Origin: Acanthornis magna
Taxonomy: Eukaryota > Chordata > Aves > Passeriformes > Acanthizidae
Assembly: GCA_036785705.1 (NCBI GenBank)
Contig: JAWUZG010000005.1
Span: 1,426,001 to 1,490,000 of the forward strand
Length of the DNA stretch: 64,000 bases
Reading direction: 5' to 3'
Below are positions 13,401 through 27,200 of this stretch, in pieces (position 1 is the stretch's first letter; the number at the start of each line of letters is the position of its first letter). The notes under the pieces are model-generated. The model ran no database searches. It saw only the letters and a program-made list of their open reading frames with translations, and was not told the origin of the DNA. Position numbers and translations under genes: made by a program.

Positions 13401-14677
13401 TATTTGGATTCACATCCACAGCAGACAAAGCAAAAAAAAACATTTCTCCTTGATGCTTTGGAAAAATGGTAACATGGATTTAACATAAATATACTTGATA
13501 TCATTACCCTGGAAATCCATCATTTGGTGCTGCTTTATAGTTCATATGGACCCCTGGCTATTTCCATTCGCTCCCATTCACTACCTTACCTGTAGCTGAA
13601 TTTTCAGCTCTGCTCTCACAATCCCAATAAAATGTTTCCCTGTGACAGGGGTTGAGGTCTCTTTGCAGGACACCTGTGTTCCTAGAAGGTCTGTGGTGCA
13701 GCTGGGGCATCCCACTGGCACAGCCATGCCTTGGGGCACACACAGACCGAAAAGCCTCACAGTTCCACCAGGAGATACCAAATAACTCATTTATATGCAG
13801 ATGATGACAAACATATCAAGCCTTTGCAACTAATTAAAACCTGACAGCTTTCTCCAAACAGCTGTTTATAAGTTAAGGGATGTAATGACAAACTACCAAG
13901 CTGCATTCCAATAAACCAGGAAAATTTGAATCATTTGTTCTAAACAGTTGCAGAAAGACGTATCCACTGTGACATTTTCACTTGAGCCTGTTGATCCTAC
14001 ATTTGAAGCTTGAGGGTAACTGCAGTACCATCAGATTTCTCCACACTACTGCTAAAATGTGTACTTTAATATTTATGAAATATTTCTAGATGGAGATTAT
14101 TGCTCTGAAGGAAAGACTAGCATGATTCAGTTATTGAGTACCTTTACATTTTCCAGGGAAAATTCTGACATTCTTTCCAGACTGAGTGTTCATGACACAG
14201 GCTGAATGGAGCATTCTTTATTTTTATGGATAGCAACACTTTATTAGTTTTTGCATTAGTATTGTGCTAAGGCTATACCTTCCCAAGATTCTGTGATCTT
14301 GGTGAAAGTTGGATCTGCAATGTAACAGATCATATTGGACATTGATAGGCAGTATCGACACCTCAGCATCGCTAACGTGCCTCCAAAATAACTTTACATC
14401 GTCCCACCAATTTTTAAATTTTGTGCTACCCATTGCAAAAATGCCATTTGTCAGAATCAAGTGAGCTTTGTCACGAGTGACAGGGTGTGGGGGTTTGTGA
14501 CAGCTGGTTTGTGGCTGGACATGCTGTCCCCACTGCAGTCTCAGCTCATTAACATCATTAATTGTGAAAGCAGGAATAAGACATCCCTGTCCTGGATTAC
14601 TGGGCAGCAACACTGGTCATACCAAAGGAGGCATAGGAAGAAAAAATAAAGTGTGCATGTACACAGGTTTATTCAAA
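10401..14677. other. Gene-free unique sequence
   Basis: No supported gene. Several CpG dinucleotides cluster near 10820-10900 without a neighbouring promoter or exon signature. A perfect ATGCAAAT octamer lies at 11239-11246. A GTTTTGTTTGGTTTGG low-complexity stretch lies near 13342-13362. An antisense frame of about 129 codons at 14224-14613 has no recognisable domain. Confidence 0.65.
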
Positions 14678-14701
14678 AGCAGCAGCAGCAGCAGCAGCAG
14701 C
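14678..14701 (+). repeat. (AGC)8 trinucleotide microsatellite
   Basis: Eight uninterrupted AGC units (equivalently CAG/CTG) run for 24 bases, flanked by TTCAAA and ATTTAAAG. The array is not inside a supported coding frame, so it is a non-coding CAG/CTG tract. Its perfection suggests it may be length-polymorphic. Confidence 0.97.
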
Positions 14702-16105
14702 ATTTAAAGCACAGCTTCACCAATAATTTCTGGTGTTTTCAGGAACTCAAATATCACGTATTTAATTGAGCAGTGCCTACCTTTTCAAATTTAAATGTCA
14801 AGTTTTAAAATCACAGTTTTAAGATGCCTCTGTGCTTCTTAAAATATGGAATTTCTTATTACAGGCTTTGCACTGTGAACTTGGGCAAACAAAAAGAAGA
14901 TGGAGGCTTTATAAATACGACAAAGAAAAATATAAAACCAAGCAGCTCAGAAAACTAACTGAAACAGTCAGCAAGCAGGAAAATAGATCTTTCTGTCAAC
15001 AATTCATAGTGAAAGCCTTGGAAAAACCCCTGTGTTTTCTGCTGGGTCCTGAATGTGAGGAAATAGTGATTCCAATGAGCTGCCCAGGCAGAGTTAAGTT
15101 ATCCAGGGCATGACATGCTGCTGAAAAGGTCCCAGTTCCCTATGCATTGGGGGTTGTAAATAAAATCAGCAGTTTGGGCCCTTGGAAGGTCATGGAAAAA
15201 CCCCCTCACTCTCAGGGCCCACAGCTCCCACGCTCTTGGCAGCATTTAAACAGCTTCCATTTCCGTGTGAGCGCAGGCCAAATACCATCCAAAGAAATTC
15301 ATCCTAACCTTCCTTAATAAAGTAAAACTCAACGTAGAGAAAATGTTTATGCAACTTATTATGGGGGGGAAAAAAGGCAGTTATGTAAAAGAACAAACAT
15401 ATTTGGGGCGGATGTTTGCGGCTGTCACTGTTATCCCCAAGGTGAGTGGGAAGAAGGTGAGCTGCGTGCACATTCCATTTTTATTTCTTTTTGGCAGAAA
15501 TAGAACATTGCTTAGGCATAATTTACATTTTCTAATTTAGCACCAAGGTTGTCGAAGGGAAAGCAGAGTGCATTTATATCAGCAGACAAAAATAACAGCA
15601 ACAGCAGCGTTGGAGACGGGCGGAGTGACAGAAGTCAGAGCTGCAAAGGGGCAGCAGGTGTGCTGCTGTCCTGTGCCATCCACGGACACAGCTGGCTGTT
15701 CCAGGGAATAGAATGAGTGGGCAAAAAGTAAAACACCCAATAAATCTGCTATTTGCCACATGCAGGCTAATCAGGGTGGTTTCTAAGCACAACGTAAATG
15801 TCCCTGCTCAGACTGTCAGTCCTACTGACTCTCATGCCAAGGAGTGCAGAAGCAGAGGCAAATACTGCAGTCTGGAGAGCTCTGACACATCCTCATTTCC
15901 CCAAATCACCTGATTTTCAGTTAAATAATTATTTCGACTTTCCTTGCTAGTTTTCCTGTTAGTTCCCCAGCCCATCCAGCTCAGGAAATGCTGCTTTTCC
16001 TCTACAGATGTGTTAGATGCCAGCAAACCTTCCACAGCACCTTTTGGATTACAACTGAGATAGGTCTAAAATCATCTCGCTCTATTGAGCATTTCAAGAA
16101 AAGCC
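14702..16105. other. Gene-free unique sequence
   Basis: No supported gene or transposon. A forward frame of about 93 codons at 14832-15113 is lysine- and glutamine-rich and shows no domain or conserved motif. A G-run next to an A-run occurs near 15361-15376. The rest is ordinary mixed sequence. Confidence 0.6.
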
Positions 16106-16133
16106 ACTAAATACAGAACACTAAATACAGAAC
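16106..16133 (+). repeat. Perfect 14-bp tandem duplication
   Basis: The 14-base unit ACTAAATACAGAAC occurs twice head to tail without mismatch. It is probably a recent replication-slippage event. No function is implied. Confidence 0.9.
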
Positions 16134-19100
16134 AGCTGGTGATATATTAAAATAGTAGTTGGGGTCTTGGCAAATTTCTGACATTCAAACATCTGAATTA
16201 TTTTTCTCTGTAGCACTTGCTTGTTAAAGTGAGAAAATTTGGGGCGGGGGAGCCATGAGATTTTTTAAAACTGGGGATTACTCTCTAAACAACTCTTGGC
16301 ATGAGAGTGATTCTATCATTCATAATTTCATCTCCTACAGGTTTCACAGTATATGTTATTTAAAGAAATTCATTTCCTGCTGAATGATTTATGAGAGAAA
16401 ACAGGATGCTGAGGGAAAACAGACTGATCAAATGCATCAAAAGTTTTCAATATGAGCATTTACCATGGGGTTATTTCCTTCTCCCTGTCAACTCATCCTG
16501 ATATTTCTTCTCGCTAGTAAAAACACTTATATAGTTGCTTAAGATTTTAGTTTCCATAGAAACTGTTATTGGCTAAAGTAAATACAAGATGGTAAAAAGT
16601 GTGACTTTCCCAGGCCTGTGAGCATGTTTGCAGCTGCCAAATTTTCACCACCTGACCAGTCATTTCTCAGTATTTACTGGTGCCTGACATCTTTAGCTAC
16701 AGCTCCCTTTAAAGAGCACGGACACTCTTTTGAGTGGCACTTCCATTCTTTCCAGAAGGCATGTGAATATTCATAGCTATTCCTATGCCTCCCTCTACAA
16801 AAGCACATTTCACTGTTTGTGTTATTTTATTTTGCAGATCTTGCCACTAAACTTTACAAGGGAAAAGGTGTCTCTCAGTCTGCACATCAAACCCAAGCTT
16901 GAGAGAGGATTACCAGGTAATGTGTGAATAAAGGGAAATAAATCATTGCTTCATCACAACTAACAATTTTCTCCTGTTCTCAAAACTCCTTTTCCTCCCT
17001 TTCCCACCCGACTCTAATGCAAACTAAAAAGGCAAAGTCCTGATAATCATTTTATAATTCCCTCATTTCACTTTGAATTGAGGCACTTTTTCCTACCATA
17101 CACAATTAATGCGTCTTTTCTTATTCCCTTCAGAACATGACTTTCATTTTTCTTCTCATGTAGAACTCTGCTGCAGTGCTCTGCGCTGCCTGAGATTTTG
17201 CCTTTCTACCAAGAAATCAGCCTTTGCATGTATATCGCATTGAGATGGAAAACTCTGTCACCATTTCTGAAAATAGCAGCTGAAGACAGAAGGAGCCATC
17301 CCTGACAACGTGCAAAAAGAAGGCGATGCTGGAGCTTCTCAGAAACTCAGGGTCATTTGAGTAGACTGCTTTTCATCTCCCAAGCATCAAGCGCCTTGGT
17401 ACCCACTAAAAATCCTTTCTGCATCATTAAAAACCCGAGTTCCTGCCCACATGGCAACAGCGCTGCTCAGGGGCAGCCACAAATTCATTACAGTTCCCAA
17501 AAATGTGATCTCGGGTCATTCCTTGTGCTGCCTTAATTTGAGGGCTGTAGGGTGAGAGGTGCACTGCTGTGCCTTCAAGGGAACTTTTTAGGCTAAAGAT
17601 TGAGGGAATGGAGAAAGCAACCCGACCAGCTAGATGAGAAACCCAGAAAAATGCAAAAAACATTGCAAGAAAACAAGCACTAAATATATATGTGAGTGGA
17701 CTTATAGAAAAATACCACAAAAATTGAGTATCAAGCAAAACGCTAAAAGAGAAACTGAAAAACCCTTTGTGCTTCTCAGTCTTTTTTTCAGAAATGAAGA
17801 ATACTCGTGGTAGTGCACTGAATGCAGCATGAGAACAGACTCAGGTTTTGGTAACTGGAACTGCCTGTAGTCCTCTAAAATCATTACTTGCTGGTTGCCT
17901 TGTGTAGCAGCACACCTCACACATCCTGGCAGCTTACTATAGGTGAAGTTAGTGACACTGAAACTTAGCTTACTATAAAAATAAAAAGGAATTACTCTTT
18001 TTTATTTAATGACAAAGTCAAGGCTTATTAGAAAAGACACTTATTTCTATCAAAAAGCAGCAGTAGATCAGAAATACACCAAATGAGGTTTAAAGATTCC
18101 CACTGAAGTTTGTAATGACAACCCATGGGTGAAATCTACTCTTAGACTTCTGAAAACAGATTAAAAAATCTGCATGGACTGGCAGAAGCCCCCTAATGCA
18201 GTGTTGAAATTTTCCAAAACTATGGGCAGAAGGAGGGGTGGTGGGGTGATGTAGAGAAAATCACCTCAGTCTGTTGGTTTGCAGTGAAAGCAAGGGGTGC
18301 TCCCATCTGGAAGCAGAGGTGTGGAAAAGTGCCCCTGAAAAGCTTTGGTAAGCATCCCCCATTCCCAGTGCTCTCTCTTCCGCCAAAACGCATGGGGTTT
18401 TAGGGAAAACCTCTGTGTATCCCAGGCTGCTACTGCCTGACTCAGAGCCCAGGCAATCCCAATCCTGCTGCTGGCTGAGCTTGAGCTCCTCTGGGAAAGT
18501 GGGGCAAGCAGGGCTCTGGAACGCCGCTCACCTGCAGCCAACACTCCTGTGCTCAGCCCCAGAGCGCGGATCAGAGCAGAACCGGCACAAACGGCCCCAA
18601 AACCAGCCCCTGTACAAGATCCCATGGACAGCCAGCCATCCCAGGTGCTGTTTTCCTGCTGCCCACGCACACATCAATGGCAAAAAGCAAACTCATTCAC
18701 ACAGGTGGAGCACTTCACCACCCCGAGAGCCGGGATTGCTGCTACCCTTCGCTTAATGCCACTGCTGTCAAATCCGTAACGTGCGCTAACAAAACCAGCC
18801 TTTATGTAACCCAATAAATAAAAGTCACCAAGGCAATAGCTATGCATAAATTTTAGCTAAAAACATTTTGTTAGAAGAACATGAATGTCCTCTTGTAAAG
18901 CGGGCAGCATTTTAAAATAATGTTCTAGACATTGTTAATACTTTATTGCTATTCATCACAGAACCATTAATCATGGTGAACTCATTTGGTATTAATGTGG
19001 ATGTCATAAAGTACTTCTGTTGCATTTCAATTATAACTCAGCCTTTAAAATGCTGCCAGCACTACATGGAGAGCTTTGAAAACCAAATGTGAATAGTCTG

Positions 19101-22100
19101 TTCAGAGATAACTGCAATTGCTTTCTGGCACAGAGAAACAACCTTTTCCATTCCTAATTGCCCTCGGGGGGCTGAGGAGCCTCTGGGGCTGTGCCTGGGC
19201 CCAGGGCTGGCTGCAAGAGAGGTCATCCAGACCCAGGCATATTTGTCACCAAGACGAGAGCAGGAGAAATGTTCTTTTGGTCTGTTCAACCAGGGCTAAG
19301 CAGCAGTAAGGCCATACTTTCCAGCCCCTGGAGGGATTTCATTTTTCCCTATCACTCCTGGGATCCCCTGAGGCACTCTCTTGCTTCCGAAGCTGAGTGC
19401 TTTGGTTTTTCCTCTGATGTGCTGTGTCTGCCCAAACAAAAACACCAGAGAGAACATAAATCTACAACCTACTGCCTTTAGAGACCGTAAAGGAGTGCAC
19501 AGTACATCAGGGCAAACCCAAAGGGAGCTGATATCCCAACCTCTCTGATAGCAGTTTAAAAAAAAAACAAAATCCTCCTTCTGGCCTTGAGAGGCACTGA
19601 AAGAGGAAAATCACCAGCACAAAAAACAAGATGGACTCAAACAACTATCAGCTCCTTGCCATCAGGGAAGCCAAGAACTTGTGTAAGTGTACCTTGACAA
19701 ACCAGGATTTTTGCTCCTGCGCTGCCAGCAGAGCTTCCAGCAGAATTTTACACACAGAATCCAATGACAACAGCTCAACAATCCCAACACTTCTCAACAG
19801 AAACAGCGTTAAATGAAGAAAATGCAAAATACTCCTTTGCTGAGGGAACTTTTTCCCCCTCTTTTAAATTCTTGCATATAATTCTCATTCTTTTTTATCT
19901 AGGTCATCTCTGTAACAAGGAAGCACATAAGAAGAATTCCTACCTTGGGAGCTCTGGCATGTTTTCCACATCTGGCATCTTTGACGAGGCTGATATCCAG
20001 CAGCTCAGTCTCCTAGAAGGAAAAATTGCAACACAAATAATTATTACATTACTCAAGAAGCCTTGTCATGTCCCACTTCCCACAGCCCTTTCTCCAAACT
20101 GAGATCAGCTTCAAGGAGAGCTCAGGTGCACCCAGGCAATTCCAACAGCAATACTGTGCAGGTCTCTTAGGATATATAGATTATATAGAAGCCATAAGAG
20201 TCAAGCTGATTTCCTGGATCACTAAATAGCAGCTGCTGTGCTTTTGGTTTAATCCTTTTAATACAATTTTAGCATTGTGATGCTTGTCACAGTGTGACAA
20301 AGGCAATGTTACAAACAGAAAAGCCTGCCTCTGCAATAGAAAACCTGCTTTGTCATTGCCAGAACACTTTGAAAAGTGCACATAAACCCCAAGAAGTGTT
20401 ATATCTATAATGATAACAAGGTTCAACAGTTTAGTGACTGCTTCTCAGTAAAAAAAATGCACTTTTGGACAAGCATTTCATAGTTCATGTGCCATTTTTG
20501 AGATATGGATTATACAACCCATGCCATGCTTGGAATAAAGTTGGCACATGATGACAGCTGCTGTTGGACAAACTCCTGCCTTCCCTACACACAGGCAGCA
20601 TGAAGAAACCCCTCTGCCTGATGAGAGGATGTGGAAGGAGGGTGGATGCTGGAGACAGGAGCAGTGTGATTCCCAGCTGCCTGCAATACTTCAGCAGGAC
20701 TGTGGCCAGAGCTACACCACTTCCAAGCATTTCAGCCTTCCAATAGTAACTGCAAATACTGTGCAGAGAAATTGAAAACTTTGTGCTGGACAATGCCACT
20801 ACTCTTTTTCTTTTTAATTCCAAGGAGAAAAGAAAAAAAAAAATGGACATGTTACTTCACCATGGGTTACATGGGATCGTGTTTTTGTTGGGGTTTTTTT
20901 TTTCATTTTAAGGGACCCACTCCTGCACGGCTCTTGCAAATCTTCGTTTTCTACCAATAAAAACGCTACCAACAAATTTTCATGTGACTGTACCTTCATC
21001 ACATTTCCCTCTGTCCCCCCTAGCAACCCCAATTCCCTTTTGTTCTAGTACTTGCTGAAGTCCATGAGCAAGTTTTCCCCTCTTCGTATAGCCTGTTTAG
21101 GGAAAACTTGCACTTTTGAGATGGTTGGTTTTTGTTGTCATTTGCGTGGAAGAGCACAAGGGTATCAAAACTTGCAGAGATTAGAAAGCAGCATTGGCAG
21201 GGGCACAAAAGGTGGAAATAACCCAAACTCCTCCAACACACAGGGCATATGGACACAAGCACTCTTCTGACAGTGCAAATATAGCTTGAAACCAAAACAA
21301 TTTACTATTAGCACACCGGAGGGCTTTGAGTCCTTTTGAGTTAATCCATGTGGCCATTAAGATCCTGGCAGGAATGAAAACAATGGAATATGGCAGAGCT
21401 ATGTGTGGGTTCATCACACTCAGAGCAAGAACTCAGGTGGGAAACAGGAGCTGTATTTAAAAACAACACCCACACCCTGAAGTGGTCTCAAGCCCACTGT
21501 GAAATGTTCCACAGAAGCTCCAGGCACATGCAGACCATGCAATAAAAAACAGATTTCACCCACTGAAAGGACTAACAAGCACCAAAATTAAAGGCTTTAA
21601 CAGCAAACACATGAGGGAAATTAAATGTGCTGAGGAAAAATGGATCTTACACAGAGACGCTGAGCCACACAGAGTGAATTTCAAAAGCTTTTTATTTTTT
21701 TTTCCTGGTATTTTGGTTTTTAAAACAAGAGAAGAACAACTAACAGAATTAGTAATTTATTCACTTACAGAAGTACAACTAGACCTCCAATAACACAAAC
21801 ACAAAAAGACCCTTTTAAGTGAAAGAGCACATGTTAAAAAGAGACACAGAAAAGAAAAAGGCGATGACAAGCACTCCCAAGGATCTGAACAAGCCTGCCC
21901 AGGTCTGCATCCTCCCAGACTGAGGAAGATGAGGAGGCACAGAGCTGGTTTGGAGTTTTGACTGCTACTTTCAAGCTGCTTGCACGCCACCAAGCCATTT
22001 GCAGGAAATGTGACAGCCTGAGGATGTAAGCACTTGCAAGGGCGGTCTAAGAATAAGGCAAAAGTGGAGTTTTGTGAAGCTACTTGGTCCAGCCCAGCTG

Positions 22101-24039
22101 CCAGGGCTGTAGGAAAGGCTGACCCCTGAACATGCACCTCATGGCCTTCCTGCCCTGTTACCTCTCTGACAGAGAACACAGGGCTTGAAATCCTTTCCCT
22201 AGAATCATTTATATCCCTATTTGACAAGATCATATAACAGGAGTAGACAAGAGCAGGACCTACAACCGTGGAAGTGCCTCTGTAGGCAGCATTTGGTGGG
22301 GCTTGGATAAATTAGAATTCATAATGGGCCATTTCTTGGTACTTTGGTTCAAAAAAACCTCTGGCCTTCCCTCACCCCAGGCACTTGCTTTCATCTTTCA
22401 AACAACTAATTAAGAGGGCAGAGATCAACTTCCTTGCAAGTCAGAGGAAATACAATTTCCTATTTCCCTATTGCAAAACGTGGGTGGATTTTTGTAAAGG
22501 GAAAATACACTCCAACAGTGGCTAAAGAAATGCCCCATTTCCTGTGCAGCAAAAGAGCCCAAGCCCTCCTCCACCTAAATCAGCAGGAGTTTTGTCAATG
22601 ACTTCCTTCACCCAGGCTAGGAAAATGTACCCTGTGTTGTAGGAGGCACGGAAGCCATAGCAACTGGGGGGGAAGGAAAAAATCCAAACTCTCTGCAAGT
22701 CCAACTTTTCCTTGTTTAGAGACCTCCAGACATTGCTGCTGGGACTTAATCCTGCAATAGAGTAACATCTCTTAATGCAAGTGGTAGATCCCTCCAATCA
22801 TTTATAATACAAAAATGCTGGAGAAGTGAATTATTAATCCTACCATGTTTGTTTTCAATTAGCAGCTGAGACAGAGATGCATTCAGAGAGGGCTGCATTG
22901 TGCAATCTCACTTTTATGGGTGAGCACACACTCACAAAAGCAATGGATTGTGCAACCCTCAGTGTCTGCTGGAGCACTTATAATTAGGCCCATCTGAATT
23001 TAATATAATAACACCAATTTATACCAGCTGAAGACCTGGCTCACTTCTATTTTAAACTGCCCAAAATGATGCCAAGTGAGTCACGGTGCCTTGGGAACGT
23101 GCTTGTGACATAACCCCAGCCACAAAGCAGGAATCCTCCTGGATCCCACTGGACAGCTCTGCTGGAGAACCTACACAAGCTCCCAAAACTGTCCTCCAGA
23201 ACCTCCCAAAACTGTGTCAAGGAGACCCAGCAAGAGCAGGTGTGCATTGCAACAGCTGCACAGGTTAGGCAGTCCAGAGAGCAAATTACTGTACAGACAC
23301 CCCTAACAAAAATAAATGCACTCTTCTCCAAGCACTCATTGTGGCTGAGGAGTCGTGTATGGCTCTGAGCTTAACTGCTCCACCTCCATCTCCATGTCCC
23401 TTCTGCTGGATGTTCTTTTTTCCCAGTGTTTGGCACGGCTCTCAGCCAGCGCCAGTTGGGGAGAAGATCTAACCAATTAAACTCTGTGAACTCATTTTCC
23501 ACTTAGCTGGAAAACCTGCGGCTTCACAGTTTCAAATCTGAAGAAGAAACTATGTACGTGAAAGCTTATCTAGCTCTTCTAAATATTACCAGTCAGTCCA
23601 TTAGCAGATACAAGACTGCCTTCCAAGCTTGACCAACACAGTGCTAGCAAAATAAACTTTGGAAAACTAAGGCAGTTTTGTAAACAAGCACCATTTAGTG
23701 CTACTGGATAGCCACATCTGGTCAAAATTTTTAACGGGATATGGCCAATTTGCTTAAACAAACTTCCAACAAACATTTTCTATTGAGAATAGTTAATCAA
23801 AATTAAATGGCGCTTAAATACACAAAGACTATTTTATCATTTTCTGAACATGAAAGTGCTGAATATCTCTGGATGAAAAATTATGCAGTTATATGCATCT
23901 TTATATGCAGTTATCTGTTACTCTTATTTTTATTTTGAATTTTTAAAATGTTATTTTAAATAAAACCGCATGACTAGTGTGCTAACAATATATCAGGAAA
24001 AATATTAAGATCAACATTTGAATCTGACTGGGAATAATT
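16134..24039. other. Gene-free unique sequence
   Basis: No supported gene, RNA or transposon in nearly 8 kb. Slightly CpG-enriched DNA occurs at about 18510-18620. An AT-rich, TAAT-rich stretch at 18890-19050 is listed as a candidate conserved element. A pyrimidine-rich run and T-runs lie near 20810-20905. The antisense frame of about 158 codons at 21757-22233 overlaps nothing recognisable and is low complexity (serine, cysteine and leucine). The 11-base string TATGCAGTTAT occurs at 23882 and again at 23904. Confidence 0.65.
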
Positions 24040-24210
24040 ACAGAATCTTTTACGTTGGAAAAGATCTCAGAGATCACTGAATCCAAACACCATCACGGCA
24101 CCAAGTGCCATGGCCAGTCTTTCCCTAAACACCTCCAAGGGATGGTGACTCCACCAGCTCCCTGGGCAGCCCATTCCAATGTCTAGTCACCCTTTCTGTG
24201 AGGAACTTAC
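24040..24210 (-). mobile_element. CR1 LINE remnant, reverse orientation
   Basis: Reading forward, the segment begins CAGAATCTTTTACGTTGGAA and continues with AAGATCTCAGAGATCACTGA and an ATCCAAACACCATCACGGC-like block. It then has AACACCTCCAAGGGATGGTG, ACTCCACCAGCTCCCTGGGC and CAGCCCATTCCAATGTCTAG, and ends in CCTTTCTGTGAGGAAC. This is the reverse complement of a CR1 3' region of the subfamily whose 3' untranslated part carries the GGTGACTCCACC block. The octamer end is reduced to a single CAGAATC. Non-coding and degraded. Confidence 0.92.
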
Positions 24211-27200
24211 AAGTTACAAAAAAAATTCAAGTTAAGCCAAAGAAGTATCTTAGGCCCTATAGGTTCAGAGAAAACACATATGGAAACTCATCAATTTATA
24301 GCATTTATGGAATACACCTCACTGAGGTTTCCGGGATTTTGACAGTGTAATGATCCATCAGCCACACTCAGATGAAATTCTCCATGTGAGAGTGAATACT
24401 TAATGCCAGTTCTGAAAGGGTGCTTGCACAGCTAAGAGATGTCGTGTATCATTCCTCTGTTAAAAACATACCTATTTTTCCTTATTATCATTAGGAATAA
24501 ATTGAATGTAACATGGCAATTTGTCTCCTCATCCCAAAGGAAGACCTTGGAGGACTGTTGGGACTGCTTTAACAGAAAGCTGCACCGACAGCTACAAGTA
24601 GAAACAGCAACACTGTCAATGACTGTAATTGGAGCAGTGCTAAGGTAGAGCTGTGCTTCCCCAAAAGCGCCAGGATATAATTCATAAGCTGCATCCCACT
24701 AGAGAGAGACAGTCCCTGAAGAAGCTGTCTCCATGCTTCCTCCTGGCAGCACACAATTCAATTATCAGGCATCAAAATTATGGGCTGTGTCAATAAGGCA
24801 GCAGCAGAGCAGCACGTACAACTCAAATCAACAGGAAAACTCTCCTCAACAACAGCAAAGTCTTTTGCTGCACAGTTGTCCTTCAGAAGTTCAAAATATT
24901 TTGTTACCTTCCCACCCATTCTTCTCAAAGAAAAAAAATTTAAAATTATATCATCAATGCTAAAACTCACCAACCTGCCCAAAGCAACCAGACCTCTTTC
25001 TAGCTCCTTCCAGAAGATGGATAAAGCAGCAGCAAGGCACTCAAATGATGGAACAAAGGCTCAGGTTAATTTCTTATTCCTAGAGTAGCCATTGACTTCT
25101 CAGGGGTCAATTAAACACACCAGATTTTAACTACGTTAAAGTGGCTTCTGAATTCTCTGCATTCTAAACATCTGTTAGAAAATCCAAGGGCCAAAACAAA
25201 TCCACTACTTGGCACATGAAATGAGGAGGCAAGAGAAGCAGCAAACACTCCGCTGCCTCCCCTATTTCACTCAAAAATCACTTATTTCCAAGCTCTTCCT
25301 TTCTGGCCAACGAGCGCTGGCAGAAAATCACCGCAGCCTCATCCGCATCAGGCGCTTCGCGAGCATGAGGCCGGGCACGTTTGAACACACACACAGGGGA
25401 ATTTCCAAAGCCCCAGAGAGGAGGCTCCAGAGGAGGGGACAGTTTGGCAGCAGCAGCACCACAGCTCCCCACGGAGTTGGTGAGGCATTGTTGCCATTTG
25501 CTCTGTTACCTGTGTTGACAAGGGACATCCCCCGAGGCAGGGAGTGATGGAGATGGGAGAAAGGACAGAGATGTGCTCCTCTTACACTCTTGGGAAACAA
25601 GAAGGGACAGGTTTAAACACTGCCTTGACCACATGGCTTCCTAGGCCTGGACTAGCATTTCTGAACAACTGGCAAAACCAAGGGGCTTGATATCCCAGGG
25701 AATGGAAATTTTTCCAAAAAAAATCACTTGAACATAATGAGAACAGAATGACTTCTCACTACCCAAAATGTATCATCTGTAAATTTAAACTTGTGCTAAA
25801 CTTTACTGATCCCTAATTCTTAATTCCAAAAAGTTGGGGGACCTCAGTAAGGCAAGAACCAGCATTTATGATTTGACTCAACTGCTCTGGGAACGAGCTC
25901 TAAACACCTTGCAAGGTTTTCTGGCACTTCAAGAAGAACCTGCAAGCAAAGTTGCATGACAACCCCACTGCAAGGCCCTTAGAGGAAGCATTCCTATGGA
26001 AAAACAAATCTCAAACTGAAAAGTTTTGGCTATCTTAAACAGAGTCTTTCAATACATCCCTGGAGTTGTAAGAACAACAACGTTTTCTAGTACAAGGGAA
26101 ATAATCTGCAGTTTATATAAAGCATAAAACATTGAGCTATTAGGAAAAAAATGAGAGGGAATTTTCATGCTAAGTGGCCTTTTAATAATGAAAGCGAAAC
26201 AATTCTTCTGCAGCTCTGCATAGAGTTCTTTGCTGCTTCATTAAAGGAAAATTTCATTTACTTGGATTTACAGATGCTGTGGCTGAGCAGTCTAGAAACT
26301 GGTAGAGCTTTAACAATGCAAACCATAGTGCCAAGAAATAAGAAAGAGAAGAACACAGTAAAGATTTGCTGCCTGCCTCATCCCTGCAAATTGACCATTA
26401 CAAATAGGCAAAGGACACAGGGAAAGCTTAGTGTGCTGTGATCAGCCATCACCCCAGGTCTTAGGAGTAATGCACTGGAAAACGAGAACATTTCCATCCC
26501 AAGGAAGACTTCAGCCATTCTGATGCTACAGTTCTAGGCCAAAGTCAGCAGTGCTTATCAGGGTATAAACACAGCTTAGTATATAAGAATACTTACTTCC
26601 CCTGTCAGTCAGAGCGTCAGTACGTACTCCAAAAAACCAAGCCACAATCCCTAATCTGACTGCCTAAACGAACAAAACAATCACTGGATGAAAGGAGCAA
26701 TGGGTTTGTGAGTGATCTCCCAGAGACAGAGGAGAACAAAGCTGGAGAAGTACCTCCACATCCTAATCTCACACTCATTAACACGGCATCTCCTTTTCCC
26801 ACTGCTGCCTTTGCCAGTGCTCTCCCTTTGCAGCTCAAGAACACTCAAACTCAGGAGTTTCTCATACAAACAGCCTGGTGTCCTTGCAGCTGGCAATGGG
26901 AATTGAATGGACACAAGCACCTTGAATGTACCTCGTTAGAACTGCTTTGGATCTACTAACATTTTTCTCTCACTGCTGCTCGTCCAACTCATACAAGCAG
27001 CAGGAGCATGAGGAAAAGGAGGATTCATGAGGTGGAGCCATATTTAAAAATGAAAAGAGCTGGGGGAGGACCTGCTCCCGAAGAAAATACAAAAGCACCT
27101 TGTAGGCAGTCTTCATAACGGTACTTGACTGATTTTTATTCACATAACTGAGAATAACCTGGCAATTTGTAGCTTTGGAGTCACAAAGAAAAGTACAGCA

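Noticed and set aside
21757..22233. Antisense frame of about 158 codons with a hydrophobic stretch, as a membrane protein
   Set aside because: The hydrophobic part comes from T-rich/A-rich low-complexity DNA. No family resemblance was found.
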